The notes below the pieces were generated by a model. It was not told where the DNA came from and did no database searches. It was given only the letters and a program-made list of their open reading frames with translations. Positions 1 to 7,608 of a DNA stretch of 43,718 nt are shown in pieces (within the stretch, counting starts at the first letter, position 1; each line of letters begins with the position of its first letter). A program made the position numbers and the translations under genes. The stretch is from Acidobacteriota bacterium (GTDB taxonomy: Bacteria > Acidobacteriota > Terriglobia > Bryobacterales > Bryobacteraceae). Location of the stretch: positions 1 to 43,718 of the forward strand of contig SYLY01000397.1 of NCBI GenBank assembly GCA_005808475.1, given 5' to 3'.

Positions 1-2
1 AA

Positions 3-272
3 CAAATTCCGTGTTCCTTGTTCCGGCGCCCCTCCGGTCTCACCCACTTCCAGCACCTTCATCCACGCCATTTTTCCAAAAAACGTCCCCTATGGGACAG
101 GCTCTACCTGAACCGGAAGATCACGGGCGCGTTGGTGGACAGTCAACCTTTCGGTGGATTCAACCTGTCCGGCATCGGGGCCAAGGCGGGCGGCCCCGAC
201 TACCTGCGCCAATTCCTGGTTCCGCGCGCGATCTCGGAGAACACGCTGCGGCGTGGCTTCGCGCCGGAGTGA
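3..272 (+). CDS. C-terminal fragment of 1-pyrroline-5-carboxylate dehydrogenase (aldehyde dehydrogenase family)
   Basis: The reading frame is open from the window edge and ends in TGA at 270-272. From about base 102 the protein reads [32 protein letters not shown] and [11 protein letters not shown]. This is the conserved C-terminal oligomerisation and end-of-fold segment of the NAD-dependent P5C dehydrogenase (PutA/RocA type), which oxidises glutamate semialdehyde to glutamate in proline catabolism. The family normally has an F.VGN-type motif directly before LYLNR, but here the preceding codons read PLWDR. Bases 1-101 give no recognisable aldehyde dehydrogenase sequence in any frame. The catalytic cysteine and the NAD-binding domain would lie outside the window. 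The family call is secure for bases 102-272; the upstream part may be a broken gene or a contig-edge artefact. Confidence 0.8.
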   Translation, partial: QIPCSLFRRPSGLTHFQHLHPRHFSKKRPLWDRLYLNRKITGALVDSQPFGGFNLSGIGAKAGGPDYLRQFLVPRAISENTLRRGFAPE

Positions 273-335
273 TCCCCGCGGAAGACCTCGCCCGACCTCC
301 GGATCTGGGTTCTTCCCCTTGCGCCGCGCCGCCGC

Positions 336-341
336 TACACT
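336..341 (+). promoter_or_regulatory. -10 hexamer of a leaderless promoter (TACACT)
   Basis: TACACT is followed by exactly six bases (gcgggg) and then the TTG start codon at 348. With normal sigma70 geometry the transcript would start on the first base of the start codon. No convincing -35 element and no Shine-Dalgarno sequence are visible. It occupies most of the short gap 273-347. Confidence 0.5.
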
Positions 342-347
342 GCGGGG

Positions 348-3300
348 TTGAACCGTATTACTCGTTCCCTCCTTCTCCTCGCCGCTCCCCTTTGGGCGGC
401 TGTTCCGGACCCTGTTCGGGCATGGTCGCTCTCGTTCGATCCGAAAGGCGTGGCGATCCACCAGAGCCATGCCGGCTGGACATGGGGGCTTTCGCTCGAC
501 GCCTTCGGCTACGCGGGCGCTGGGACGCCCATCCAATACCGGGAGCCCGTCCGGACGGGCCGGGGACGCGTGGTATATGACCGCGGCGAAGGGCTCGAGG
601 AGTGGTTCGAATCCCTCGGCCGCGGTCTCGAACACGGCTTCACCGTACACACCCGGCCGAGGGGCGGATCGGGCAAGCTGGTGTTCCACCTGGCCGTTCG
701 CGGCGAATTGCGGCCGCACGGAGGCGGATCGGCGCTCGTCTTCGTCAACGGCCGCGGCGCGCCGGTGCTGGATTATTCGGGCCTCCGCGCATGGGACGCC
801 ACCGGCCGCGATCTGCCGGCGCGCATGGATCCCTCGCCCGGCGGCGGCATCGCGCTGACCGTCGAAGAGCGCGGCGCCCGCTATCCGATCTACGTGGATC
901 CAATAGTTCAGGAAGCCTACGTCAAGGCGTTCAACAGCGGGCCGGAGGACTGGTTCGGGCGCGCCGTGGCGATCTCCGGCGATACGGCCGTTGTCGGCGC
1001 GCTGCGAGAGGATAGCGCGGGCGCGGGCGTCAACAACGGCCAACAGGACGACAACAGCCTCGCCGAGAGCGGAGCCGCGTACGTCTTTGTCCGAACCGCC
1101 GGAGTCTGGACGCAGCAAGCCTATCTGAAGCCGTCGAACCCCGGCGCCGGCGACTTCTTCGGACTGTCGGTGGCGATCTCCGGCGACACCATCGTGGTGG
1201 GCGCGCCGCGGGAAGATAGCGCCGGAACGGGCGTCAACGGGCCGGGACAACAGGACAACAGCGGAATCGATAGCGGGGCGGCCTACGTGTTCACGCGGTC
1301 GGGCGGCGTGTGGTCGCAACAGGCGTACCTCAAGGCATCGAACACAGGAGTGGGTGACGACTTCGGATGGTCCGTCGCGGTGTCCGGCGACACGGTGGTG
1401 GTGGGCGCGCCTTCGGAAGACAGCGCGGGTACGGGAGCCGGCGGCGGTCAGCAAGCCGACGATTCGGCATCCGTCAGCGGCGCGGTCTACGTGTTCGTGC
1501 GGTCGGGCGGCGCGTGGTCGCAACAGGCCTACATCAAGGCCTCGAACACCGGCGCCGGGGACGGGTTCGGCGACTCGGTGGCGGTCGCGGGCGACACCAT
1601 CGCGGCCGGCGCGCACGGCGAGGACAGCTCGGGAGCCGGCGTCAACGGATCCGCGCAAGGCGACAATGGAGCGCCCGACAGCGGCGCGGTCTATGTGTTC
1701 GCGCGCTCCGGGATCGTGTGGTCGCAGCAGGCCTACGTGAAGGCGTCGAACACCAAGGCGGGGGACTACTTCTCCCACGGCGCGGTCTCGATCTCCGGAG
1801 ACACCATGGCCGTGGGCGCGCGGTCGGAGGACACCGGAGCGGCCGATAGCGGCGCGGCTTACGTCTTTGTCCGTTCCGCCGGCTCATGGACGCAGCAGGC
1901 CTTCATCAAGGCTCCGGCAGCGTCCGGCGGAGACTTCTTCGGACAGTCCGTCTCGGTGTCCGGCGCCACTTTGGTGGTGGGGGCGTTTCTGCGCGCTTCC
2001 GGCACGGGTTCGGCGTACGTGTTTGCGCGATCCGGTTCGGCGTGGCCATTTCAAGCGCCGCTGGGCGCCTCCAACGCCAACGTGGACGACTGGTTCGGAC
2101 TTTCGGTGGGGCTGTCCGGCGACACGGCCATCGTGGGCGCGATCGGCGAGAGCAGTTCCGGCCGCGGCGTCAACAGCGCGGCGCAGGCCGACAACAGTTC
2201 GCCGAACTCCGGCGCCGCCTACCTGTTCCGCTTGACCGGCATCGGGCTCGACGTGACCAGCCCCGCCGAGAATCAGACGATCGGCGTTTCCAGCGTCACT
2301 CTCGGCTGGACTCGGGACGACGACGCGGCTGGCTACTCGGTGCGCGTCACGCGGCAGGCCTCGGGCGAGGTGGTGTTCTCCGGCGAGTTGTCGGGTTCGG
2401 CGTCCACATCGGCCGTGGTACCTCTGCCGGCCGGAGGGCTCACCGCTTCGATCCGCTCCTGCACCGGCGCCGCGTTGTCCAACTGCCCCGGCGTGTATCC
2501 GCCGCGCAATTTCACCGTGCAACTGGCCGCGCCCGCCATCGCGCCGTCGATTCAATCGCCGGCCAACGGCGCGACGCTGACGACATCCACTCAGAATCTC
2601 ACCTGGACCGCGGTGACGGGCGCCACGCGATACGAGGTCACGCTACGCAACAACACCATCGGAACCGCGGATCTGGCGATCACGGTGTTCGCTCCCTCGC
2701 TTGGCACCATTTTCTCGATGCGCGGCGGGCAGTACAGACTGGAAGTCCGGGCCTGCACGGAAGCGTGCGGTCCCGCCGGCGCGGCTGAGTTCTCGGTGCA
2801 ATTGCCGGCCGCTCCGCCGGCCGCGCCTACGCTGACCTGCTCGGTGGCGAGTTCGAACGGACAGAACAATCTCGGTTGCTCGTGGACCGCGGTGGCCGGC
2901 GCGGACCTCTACGTGGCGCGTGCGATCCAGACATCGGCGGGTCCGGGCGGCGGTGCGTTGACGGTGGCGTCGCGGCAGGTATCGGCCACCGACGCCTCGT
3001 TCCTGATCCCCAACGGCGCGGCCAAGGTTCTGGTGCAGGCGTGCAACGGCGACGGCTGCGGACCGCAGAGCGCGCCGTTCGACATCTCGCCGGCGTTCGG
3101 AAATCCGACGGTTCCGATCCTCGGGGAGCCGGTGGCGGGATTCGCCGTGAACGGCCCCACTGTGCTGTTCACCTGGAATCGCATCCCGGGCGACAACGGA
3201 TCCGGAACGCCGTACCGCCTCTATGTCCAGGATCTGTCGCGACAACAGCCGGCGCTCGACGTCCTGACGACCCAGAACTTCTGGGCCGCCCAGTTCGCGC

Positions 3301-3725
3301 CGGGCTTCCGGTTCGATGCGTTGGTGATCGCCAATCCGAACGGTACGTCCGCGGCGGGGCCGCCCGCGGGATTCACCACGCGAGGCGCGAATCCGGGATC
3401 CCCGGCAATGGTGAAGCCGCAACATCAGGGGCGGACGCCGCAAGGCAACGTGACGCTCGGATGGACGCCGCTTCCCGGAAGCCAGCTCTACCAGTACTTC
3501 GTGGCGCGGCAGGGGCAGGGCTTCGCGTCGGCCACCGGAGTGACCGTGGGACTCGAGGTGCGCACTCCACTGCCGGCCGTGAATGGACAGGACACCGGCT
3601 ACGTGGGAATCGTACGGGCATGCGCGAACGGAACCAACTGTTCGGCATCGTCGGACGCGGGCTGGGGACCGTGGTCGAATGACGCCGGTGGCGCCGGAGT
3701 CACCTCGTTTACGGTCGCGCCGTGA
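348..3725 (+). CDS. Secreted FG-GAP repeat protein with C-terminal Ig/fibronectin-like modules
   Basis: This 1125-residue protein starts at TTG. It has a signal peptide (MNRITRS, then a leucine/alanine-rich core ending about residue 25). Residues about 25-185 resemble the domain that often precedes FG-GAP propellers in myxobacterial and acidobacterial surface proteins, with motifs GLEEWFESLGRGLEHGF and RYPIYVDP. Seven tandem repeats of about 67 residues follow (residues about 188-630). Each has a GD.FG..V..SGDT.VVGA core, a SGAAYVF turn and a W.QQAY.KAS link. The C-terminal 480 residues contain several Ig/FN3-like modules of the type LTWTAV.GATRYEV. The likely role is an extracellular adhesin or matrix-binding beta-propeller, inferred from family. 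No enzymatic motif is seen. The next gene downstream has its own promoter, so this gene is probably monocistronic. Confidence 0.85.
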   Translation: MNRITRSLLLLAAPLWAAVPDPVRAWSLSFDPKGVAIHQSHAGWTWGLSLDAFGYAGAGTPIQYREPVRTGRGRVVYDRGEGLEEWFESLGRGLEHGFTVHTRPRGGSGKLVFHLAVRGELRPHGGGSALVFVNGRGAPVLDYSGLRAWDATGRDLPARMDPSPGGGIALTVEERGARYPIYVDPIVQEAYVKAFNSGPEDWFGRAVAISGDTAVVGALREDSAGAGVNNGQQDDNSLAESGAAYVFVRTAGVWTQQAYLKPSNPGAGDFFGLSVAISGDTIVVGAPREDSAGTGVNGPGQQDNSGIDSGAAYVFTRSGGVWSQQAYLKASNTGVGDDFGWSVAVSGDTVVVGAPSEDSAGTGAGGGQQADDSASVSGAVYVFVRSGGAWSQQAYIKASNTGAGDGFGDSVAVAGDTIAAGAHGEDSSGAGVNGSAQGDNGAPDSGAVYVFARSGIVWSQQAYVKASNTKAGDYFSHGAVSISGDTMAVGARSEDTGAADSGAAYVFVRSAGSWTQQAFIKAPAASGGDFFGQSVSVSGATLVVGAFLRASGTGSAYVFARSGSAWPFQAPLGASNANVDDWFGLSVGLSGDTAIVGAIGESSSGRGVNSAAQADNSSPNSGAAYLFRLTGIGLDVTSPAENQTIGVSSVTLGWTRDDDAAGYSVRVTRQASGEVVFSGELSGSASTSAVVPLPAGGLTASIRSCTGAALSNCPGVYPPRNFTVQLAAPAIAPSIQSPANGATLTTSTQNLTWTAVTGATRYEVTLRNNTIGTADLAITVFAPSLGTIFSMRGGQYRLEVRACTEACGPAGAAEFSVQLPAAPPAAPTLTCSVASSNGQNNLGCSWTAVAGADLYVARAIQTSAGPGGGALTVASRQVSATDASFLIPNGAAKVLVQACNGDGCGPQSAPFDISPAFGNPTVPILGEPVAGFAVNGPTVLFTWNRIPGDNGSGTPYRLYVQDLSRQQPALDVLTTQNFWAAQFAPGFRFDALVIANPNGTSAAGPPAGFTTRGANPGSPAMVKPQHQGRTPQGNVTLGWTPLPGSQLYQYFVARQGQGFASATGVTVGLEVRTPLPAVNGQDTGYVGIVRACANGTNCSASSDAGWGPWSNDAGGAGVTSFTVAP
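909..2235 (+). repeat. Seven degenerate FG-GAP coding repeats, about 200 bp each
   Basis: These are in-frame tandem repeats within the secreted propeller gene. Copies begin near the codons for V/L/I-K-A/P-S-N. The first four are full length and contain an acidic, possibly calcium-binding ED-SAG-G loop. Copies five and six have lost this loop and are shorter. Copy seven regains it. At the DNA level the copies are similar but clearly diverged, so they are protein repeats and not a simple satellite. Confidence 0.8.
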
Positions 3726-3745
3726 TACCGGCATAGCCGGCGCCA

Positions 3746-3791
3746 TATAATGTGAAAGTTCGGAATTCTCACTCCACTTTGGGAGGAGGGG
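3746..3791 (+). promoter_or_regulatory. TATAAT -10 element and Shine-Dalgarno of the TonB receptor gene
   Basis: A perfect TATAAT lies at 3746-3751, which predicts a transcript start near 3758. A purine-rich GGGAGGAGGGG lies at 3781-3791 and ends eight bases before the ATG at 3800. This is one of the few genes here with a real 5' leader of about 42 bases and a strong ribosome-binding site. It rules out the in-frame GTG at 3752, which overlaps the -10 element. Confidence 0.6.
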
Positions 3792-3799
3792 TTATCTCC

Positions 3800-6700
3800 A
3801 TGATGCGATACACTCGCGGACTCGTCTCCGCGGCGGCCCTGGCGCTCGCTTCGGCGGCCTGGGCGCAGATCGGCACATCCACGATGACCGGGCGCGTGGT
3901 GGATTCCACGGGCGCGGTTGTCCCAAACGTCAACATCACGGTCGTTCAGACCGCAACCAATTTCACCCAGACGTCGGTCACCAACAACGACGGGCTCTAT
4001 CGCGTGCTCTCGCTCCAGCCCGGCGCCTACCGGGTCACGTTCGAGGCGCAAGGCTTCAAAAAGTCCGTTCGCGATAACGTCGAACTCCGCACCGGCGACA
4101 CGCTGGCGGTGGACATGACGCTGCAGGTCGGCAGCCTGTCGGAGTCGATCGAAGTCAGCGGCGCGGTGGCATTGCTCGAAACCGAGACGTCGGCCACCGG
4201 CACCGTTGTCGCCGGCGACGTGCTCTACGACATGCCGCTATACCAGCGCTTCATCAACTCGACGATGAATATCGTACCGGGAATGACCACCGGCGGCTAC
4301 GCCTACGGCGGCGGCCTCGGCGCCTATCACTTGGCCGGCCAGCGCGCGGGCGCGATCGGCATCTTCGAGGATGGCGTCAACGGAAACGACCAGAACTCCG
4401 GCACCGAGACCACCAAGCCGATCCAGAACTCGATCGCCGAGGTGAAGGTGCTCACCACTGTGCCCCCGGCCGAATACGGCCACTCGGCGGGCGGCGTGAT
4501 CAGCGCGGTGAAGAAGACTGGCTCCAACGAAGTGCACGGGATGGCGTCGTTCTACGGCCGCACACGCCCGATGCAACACCGGCTGTTCTTCGACCGCCTG
4601 AAGACGACGCAAGCCACGCCGACCCGCCCCAACGGCGTGCCCACGTTCTTCATGATGCCCGACGCCAACCTGTCGGGTCCGATCAGCATTCCGAAGCTGT
4701 ACAACGGCAAGAACAAAACGTTCTTTTTCTTCGGATTCCAGCGGCTGCACGAAAAGAAAGTGGCGCAGGTGGACTCCTCCGTTCCAAGCCTCGCCATGCG
4801 CGCCGGCGACTTCAACTTCCCCGGAGCCAACGCGATCTACGATCCGGCGACCACCCGGCAAGCCGGCGGCGCCTGGGCTCGCGACATCTTCCCCGGCAAC
4901 GTCGTTCCGCGGTCGCGCATCGACCCCGTCGCGGCCAAGGTGCTGGAGTTCGACCCGTGGCGGCAGCCAAACCGCGCGGGCAGCTTCACCTCCACCGGCG
5001 CCGCGAGCAATTATCTGGCCGACGAGTTCGCCAAGGTGTTCCTGGACGACTACAACCTACGCCTCGATCACCAGTTCAATCCGAACTTCAAGATCTACTA
5101 CTCGTGGACGGACAACCGCTATAGCGGATTCGGGCGTCCGTGGAACATTCGCGACGAACGCCCGGAATTCGACCATGTCTCGGGAAACTTCAGCCCGTCG
5201 CGCAATCAGTTGATGTCGTTCGGCAAGACCTATATCGTTTCGCCGACGATCGTCAACGACGCGCGCGTGGGCTACACCCGGCGCTGGTCCCGCTTCGACG
5301 TGCCGTCGTTCCAGCAGAACTGGGCGCAGAAGCTCGGTATCCCGAACGTGAATCCCGATCTGTTTCCGGCGTTCGGCAGCGGCGACCGCAACAACGCCTC
5401 GTCGATCTACGGTATGTCCGGAGCGGTTCCGACGAAAAACGTGAACGAGACGGTTTCGTTCCGCGACGATTTGTCCTATATCCGGGGCAAGCATGCCTTC
5501 AAGATGGGGTACGAGATGCTTCGCTTCCGGCTGAACTCGGCGGTGTTGGCGAATCCGGTTCGCTTCGACTTCTCCGGTTCGACCACCGGCTTGCAGGCGA
5601 ACGGCGTCGCCACTCCGAATACTGGCAGCCCCTTCGCCGGATTCCTCTCCGGCTATGTCACCTCCGCGCAGTTCTCCAGCGAACTGACGAGCTGGCTGCC
5701 GCGCTCCTCCATCCACAGCTTCTACATTCAGGACGACTGGAAGCTGACGCCGACGCTGACCGTCAACGCCGGCCTGCGCTATTCCAACGAGAGTCCGTTC
5801 AACACCAAGTATGGACTCATGAGCCAGTTCGATCCCAACGGGACCGATTCGCTCACTGGCGGCAAGGGCGCGATCATGCATCCCACGAGCGGACTCAACC
5901 GGCGCGACAACAACAACTTCAATCCGCGCCTGGGTCTGGCGTGGCATCCCCTCGAGAAGTGGGTGTTCCGCGGCGGTTTCGGCTTCTATACGGTGGACGT
6001 CAAGTTCCCGGCGGGCCGCGAAATGTATGACGAGTACCAGGGCTTGGCATTGCAGCAGGCCGCGCCGGGCAACCCGACGCCGATCTACCAGATCAGCCGC
6101 GGCACGGCTCCGCCGTCCGCCCGCATCGTCAACGGCGTGGCTCCGTTCGTCGGAACCAACTTCGGCGGCCGCAACGTGAACTACTGGGATCCGAGCCTTC
6201 GCAATCCGTACGCGATGAACTGGAACGCCAGCGTCCAGCACGAGTTCACGCGCGACTATCTGGTGGAATTCAGCTATCAGGGCTCCGGAAGCGCCGGCCT
6301 AGTCGAACGTTGGGAACTCAACACGTTCGGCGTCGACTTCTCAGCCAACGATCCGGCCCAGCGCGACCGGGTGAACGCGGCGGCGCAGAACTTCCGTCCG
6401 TTCCCCAACTTCGGCAACGTGACGATGCGCTCCAACTTCGGCCATTCCACCTTCCACTCCGGCACGGTGAAGCTGGAAAAGCGCATGTCGAAGGGTCTGT
6501 ACTTCCAGACCTTCTACACGTTGTCCAAGGCGATCAACAGCGCCGACACCGACAACTCCGGCGGCGGCGTGTCTCCGATCCAGAATCGCAACCTGGAAAA
6601 AGGACGCGCCGGCTACGACCGTAACCACCGCTATATCGGCACCGTCAACTGGGAGCTTCCGTTCGGCAAGGGCAAGAAGTGGACCAGCGGCAACAAGGTG

Positions 6701-7225
6701 ATGAACTGGATGATGAGCGGCATGGAGCTCTCCTGGATCCAGACCGTCGAGTCCGGCAACCCGCTGAACTTCAGCTTCGCCAACAGCCCGTTCAACTACT
6801 ACCCCGGATTCGCCGGCGCTCGCCGCCCCGACCTTGTCTCGACTCCCGTCTACGACTTCGGCAAGTGGAACAACGGGGGCGGCGACCGCTTCGTGACCAA
6901 CAACCGCCCGGCGGTGATCGATCAGTCCGCCTTCGCGTATCCGCAGGCATTCCGCGCGGGCAACGCCGGCCGCAACATCATCACCGGTCCCCGGCTGGTC
7001 TGGGCCCAGGTCTCCGTGCAGAAGAACTTCTCGATCCGCGAGAAGATGAGGGCGCAGATCCGCTGGGACTTCCAGAACGCGCTCAAGACCTACAACTTCA
7101 CCGGCCCCACCACCACGGTGGATTTCCGGAACCCGCAGACTTTCGGCAAGCTCACCGACGATCCTCGCACGGCGTCGTTGGGCGGCCAGCCGCTCATGAA
7201 TCTCACCTTCATGGTGCAGTTCTAG
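3800..7225 (+). CDS. TonB-dependent receptor with carboxypeptidase-regulatory-like N-terminal domain (Oar-like)
   Basis: This is a 1141-residue outer-membrane receptor. The start at ATG 3800 is chosen from the Shine-Dalgarno and because it yields a clean signal peptide (MMRYTRGLVSAAALALASAAWAQ). Residues about 24-115 form the CarboxypepD_reg-like beta-sandwich (TGRVVDSTGAVVPNV and the DGLYRVLSLQPGAYRV motif). A plug domain follows (VKVLTTVPPAEYGHSAGGVI), then a large beta-barrel ending in the aromatic residue of LMNLTFMVQF. This family is massively expanded in Solibacter-type acidobacteria and is thought to import oligosaccharides or other large substrates. No SusD-like partner is adjacent, so the substrate cannot be named. 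A rho-independent terminator follows immediately. Confidence 0.92.
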   Translation: MMRYTRGLVSAAALALASAAWAQIGTSTMTGRVVDSTGAVVPNVNITVVQTATNFTQTSVTNNDGLYRVLSLQPGAYRVTFEAQGFKKSVRDNVELRTGDTLAVDMTLQVGSLSESIEVSGAVALLETETSATGTVVAGDVLYDMPLYQRFINSTMNIVPGMTTGGYAYGGGLGAYHLAGQRAGAIGIFEDGVNGNDQNSGTETTKPIQNSIAEVKVLTTVPPAEYGHSAGGVISAVKKTGSNEVHGMASFYGRTRPMQHRLFFDRLKTTQATPTRPNGVPTFFMMPDANLSGPISIPKLYNGKNKTFFFFGFQRLHEKKVAQVDSSVPSLAMRAGDFNFPGANAIYDPATTRQAGGAWARDIFPGNVVPRSRIDPVAAKVLEFDPWRQPNRAGSFTSTGAASNYLADEFAKVFLDDYNLRLDHQFNPNFKIYYSWTDNRYSGFGRPWNIRDERPEFDHVSGNFSPSRNQLMSFGKTYIVSPTIVNDARVGYTRRWSRFDVPSFQQNWAQKLGIPNVNPDLFPAFGSGDRNNASSIYGMSGAVPTKNVNETVSFRDDLSYIRGKHAFKMGYEMLRFRLNSAVLANPVRFDFSGSTTGLQANGVATPNTGSPFAGFLSGYVTSAQFSSELTSWLPRSSIHSFYIQDDWKLTPTLTVNAGLRYSNESPFNTKYGLMSQFDPNGTDSLTGGKGAIMHPTSGLNRRDNNNFNPRLGLAWHPLEKWVFRGGFGFYTVDVKFPAGREMYDEYQGLALQQAAPGNPTPIYQISRGTAPPSARIVNGVAPFVGTNFGGRNVNYWDPSLRNPYAMNWNASVQHEFTRDYLVEFSYQGSGSAGLVERWELNTFGVDFSANDPAQRDRVNAAAQNFRPFPNFGNVTMRSNFGHSTFHSGTVKLEKRMSKGLYFQTFYTLSKAINSADTDNSGGGVSPIQNRNLEKGRAGYDRNHRYIGTVNWELPFGKGKKWTSGNKVMNWMMSGMELSWIQTVESGNPLNFSFANSPFNYYPGFAGARRPDLVSTPVYDFGKWNNGGGDRFVTNNRPAVIDQSAFAYPQAFRAGNAGRNIITGPRLVWAQVSVQKNFSIREKMRAQIRWDFQNALKTYNFTGPTTTVDFRNPQTFGKLTDDPRTASLGGQPLMNLTFMVQF

Positions 7226-7248
7226 ATCCGGCTCCGCTTCGGTTCGCC

Positions 7249-7279
7249 AGCGCCGCTCCCTCGGGGGCGGCGCTTTTTT
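7249..7279 (+). terminator. Rho-independent terminator after the TonB receptor
   Basis: AGCGCCGC at 7249-7256 pairs with GCGGCGCT at 7267-7274. The stem is extended by CCC/GGG pairs around a small loop and is followed by an uninterrupted run of T (7274-7279). It ends transcription 24 bases after the receptor stop codon and isolates it from the next cluster. Confidence 0.85.
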
Positions 7280-7311
7280 CTTCACCCCGGCGGAGATCGT
7301 CCGCCGCCGGT

Positions 7312-7317
7312 TATCAT
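7312..7317 (+). promoter_or_regulatory. Possible -10 hexamer (TATCAT) of the 7327 cluster
   Basis: TATCAT lies nine bases before the ATG at 7327, which predicts a leader of about three bases. There is no usable Shine-Dalgarno upstream of the ATG. It follows directly after the receptor terminator, as expected for the promoter of the next transcription unit. Confidence 0.4.
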
Positions 7318-7326
7318 GGTAGGACG

Positions 7327-7608
7327 ATGGCGGAAGAATACGATCGCAAGGTGATTCCGGAGTTCCTGCAGACGGCGTTCTCGATCTGGCTGGGAGCGTC
7401 CTACAAATCCCTCGATCTCATCAAGGACCCGATGGGCTGCGCGGACAAGGCCGTCAAGGAGGCCAAGGAACTGGTGACCATTCCCGACGACGCCGGCGAG
7501 GGAATTCAAGAGAAGGCACAGGCTCTCGCCGCCGTTTGGATGGAAAAGGGCGCCACGCTGATGCAGGAGTGCCAGAGTGCCGGCGAGCAGTTCACCTCGC
7601 CCAAGTGA
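7327..7608 (+). CDS. Small helical protein of unknown function (93 aa), phasin-like
   Basis: The 93-residue protein has no signal peptide. It starts MAEEYDRKVIPEF and is predicted to be almost entirely helical and amphipathic, with repeated A/K/E-rich stretches (CADKAVKEAKEL, EKAQALAAVWMEKG). I do not recognise the family. Size, helicity and composition are reminiscent of phasin or lipid-granule surface proteins, but this is a weak structural analogy. Its last 32 bases overlap the start of the UbiB-family kinase gene, and the Shine-Dalgarno of that gene lies inside this one. The two are therefore probably translationally coupled and functionally linked. Confidence 0.7.
   Translation: MAEEYDRKVIPEFLQTAFSIWLGASYKSLDLIKDPMGCADKAVKEAKELVTIPDDAGEGIQEKAQALAAVWMEKGATLMQECQSAGEQFTSPK

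Noticed and set aside
90..1778. 562-codon open frame on the minus strand
   Set aside because: It is antisense to the FG-GAP repeat gene. Its repeated, arginine-rich, low-complexity translation mirrors the repeats and has no family motif. High GC keeps antisense frames open.
909..2235. Possible CRISPR or satellite array
   Set aside because: The repeat spacing is about 200 bases, copies are diverged, and the repeats are in frame and encode FG-GAP motifs. No short identical repeats with unique spacers exist.
3752..3799. GTG at 3752 as start of the TonB receptor
   Set aside because: It overlaps the TATAAT box and adds 16 residues before a normal signal peptide. The ATG at 3800 has a strong, correctly spaced Shine-Dalgarno.
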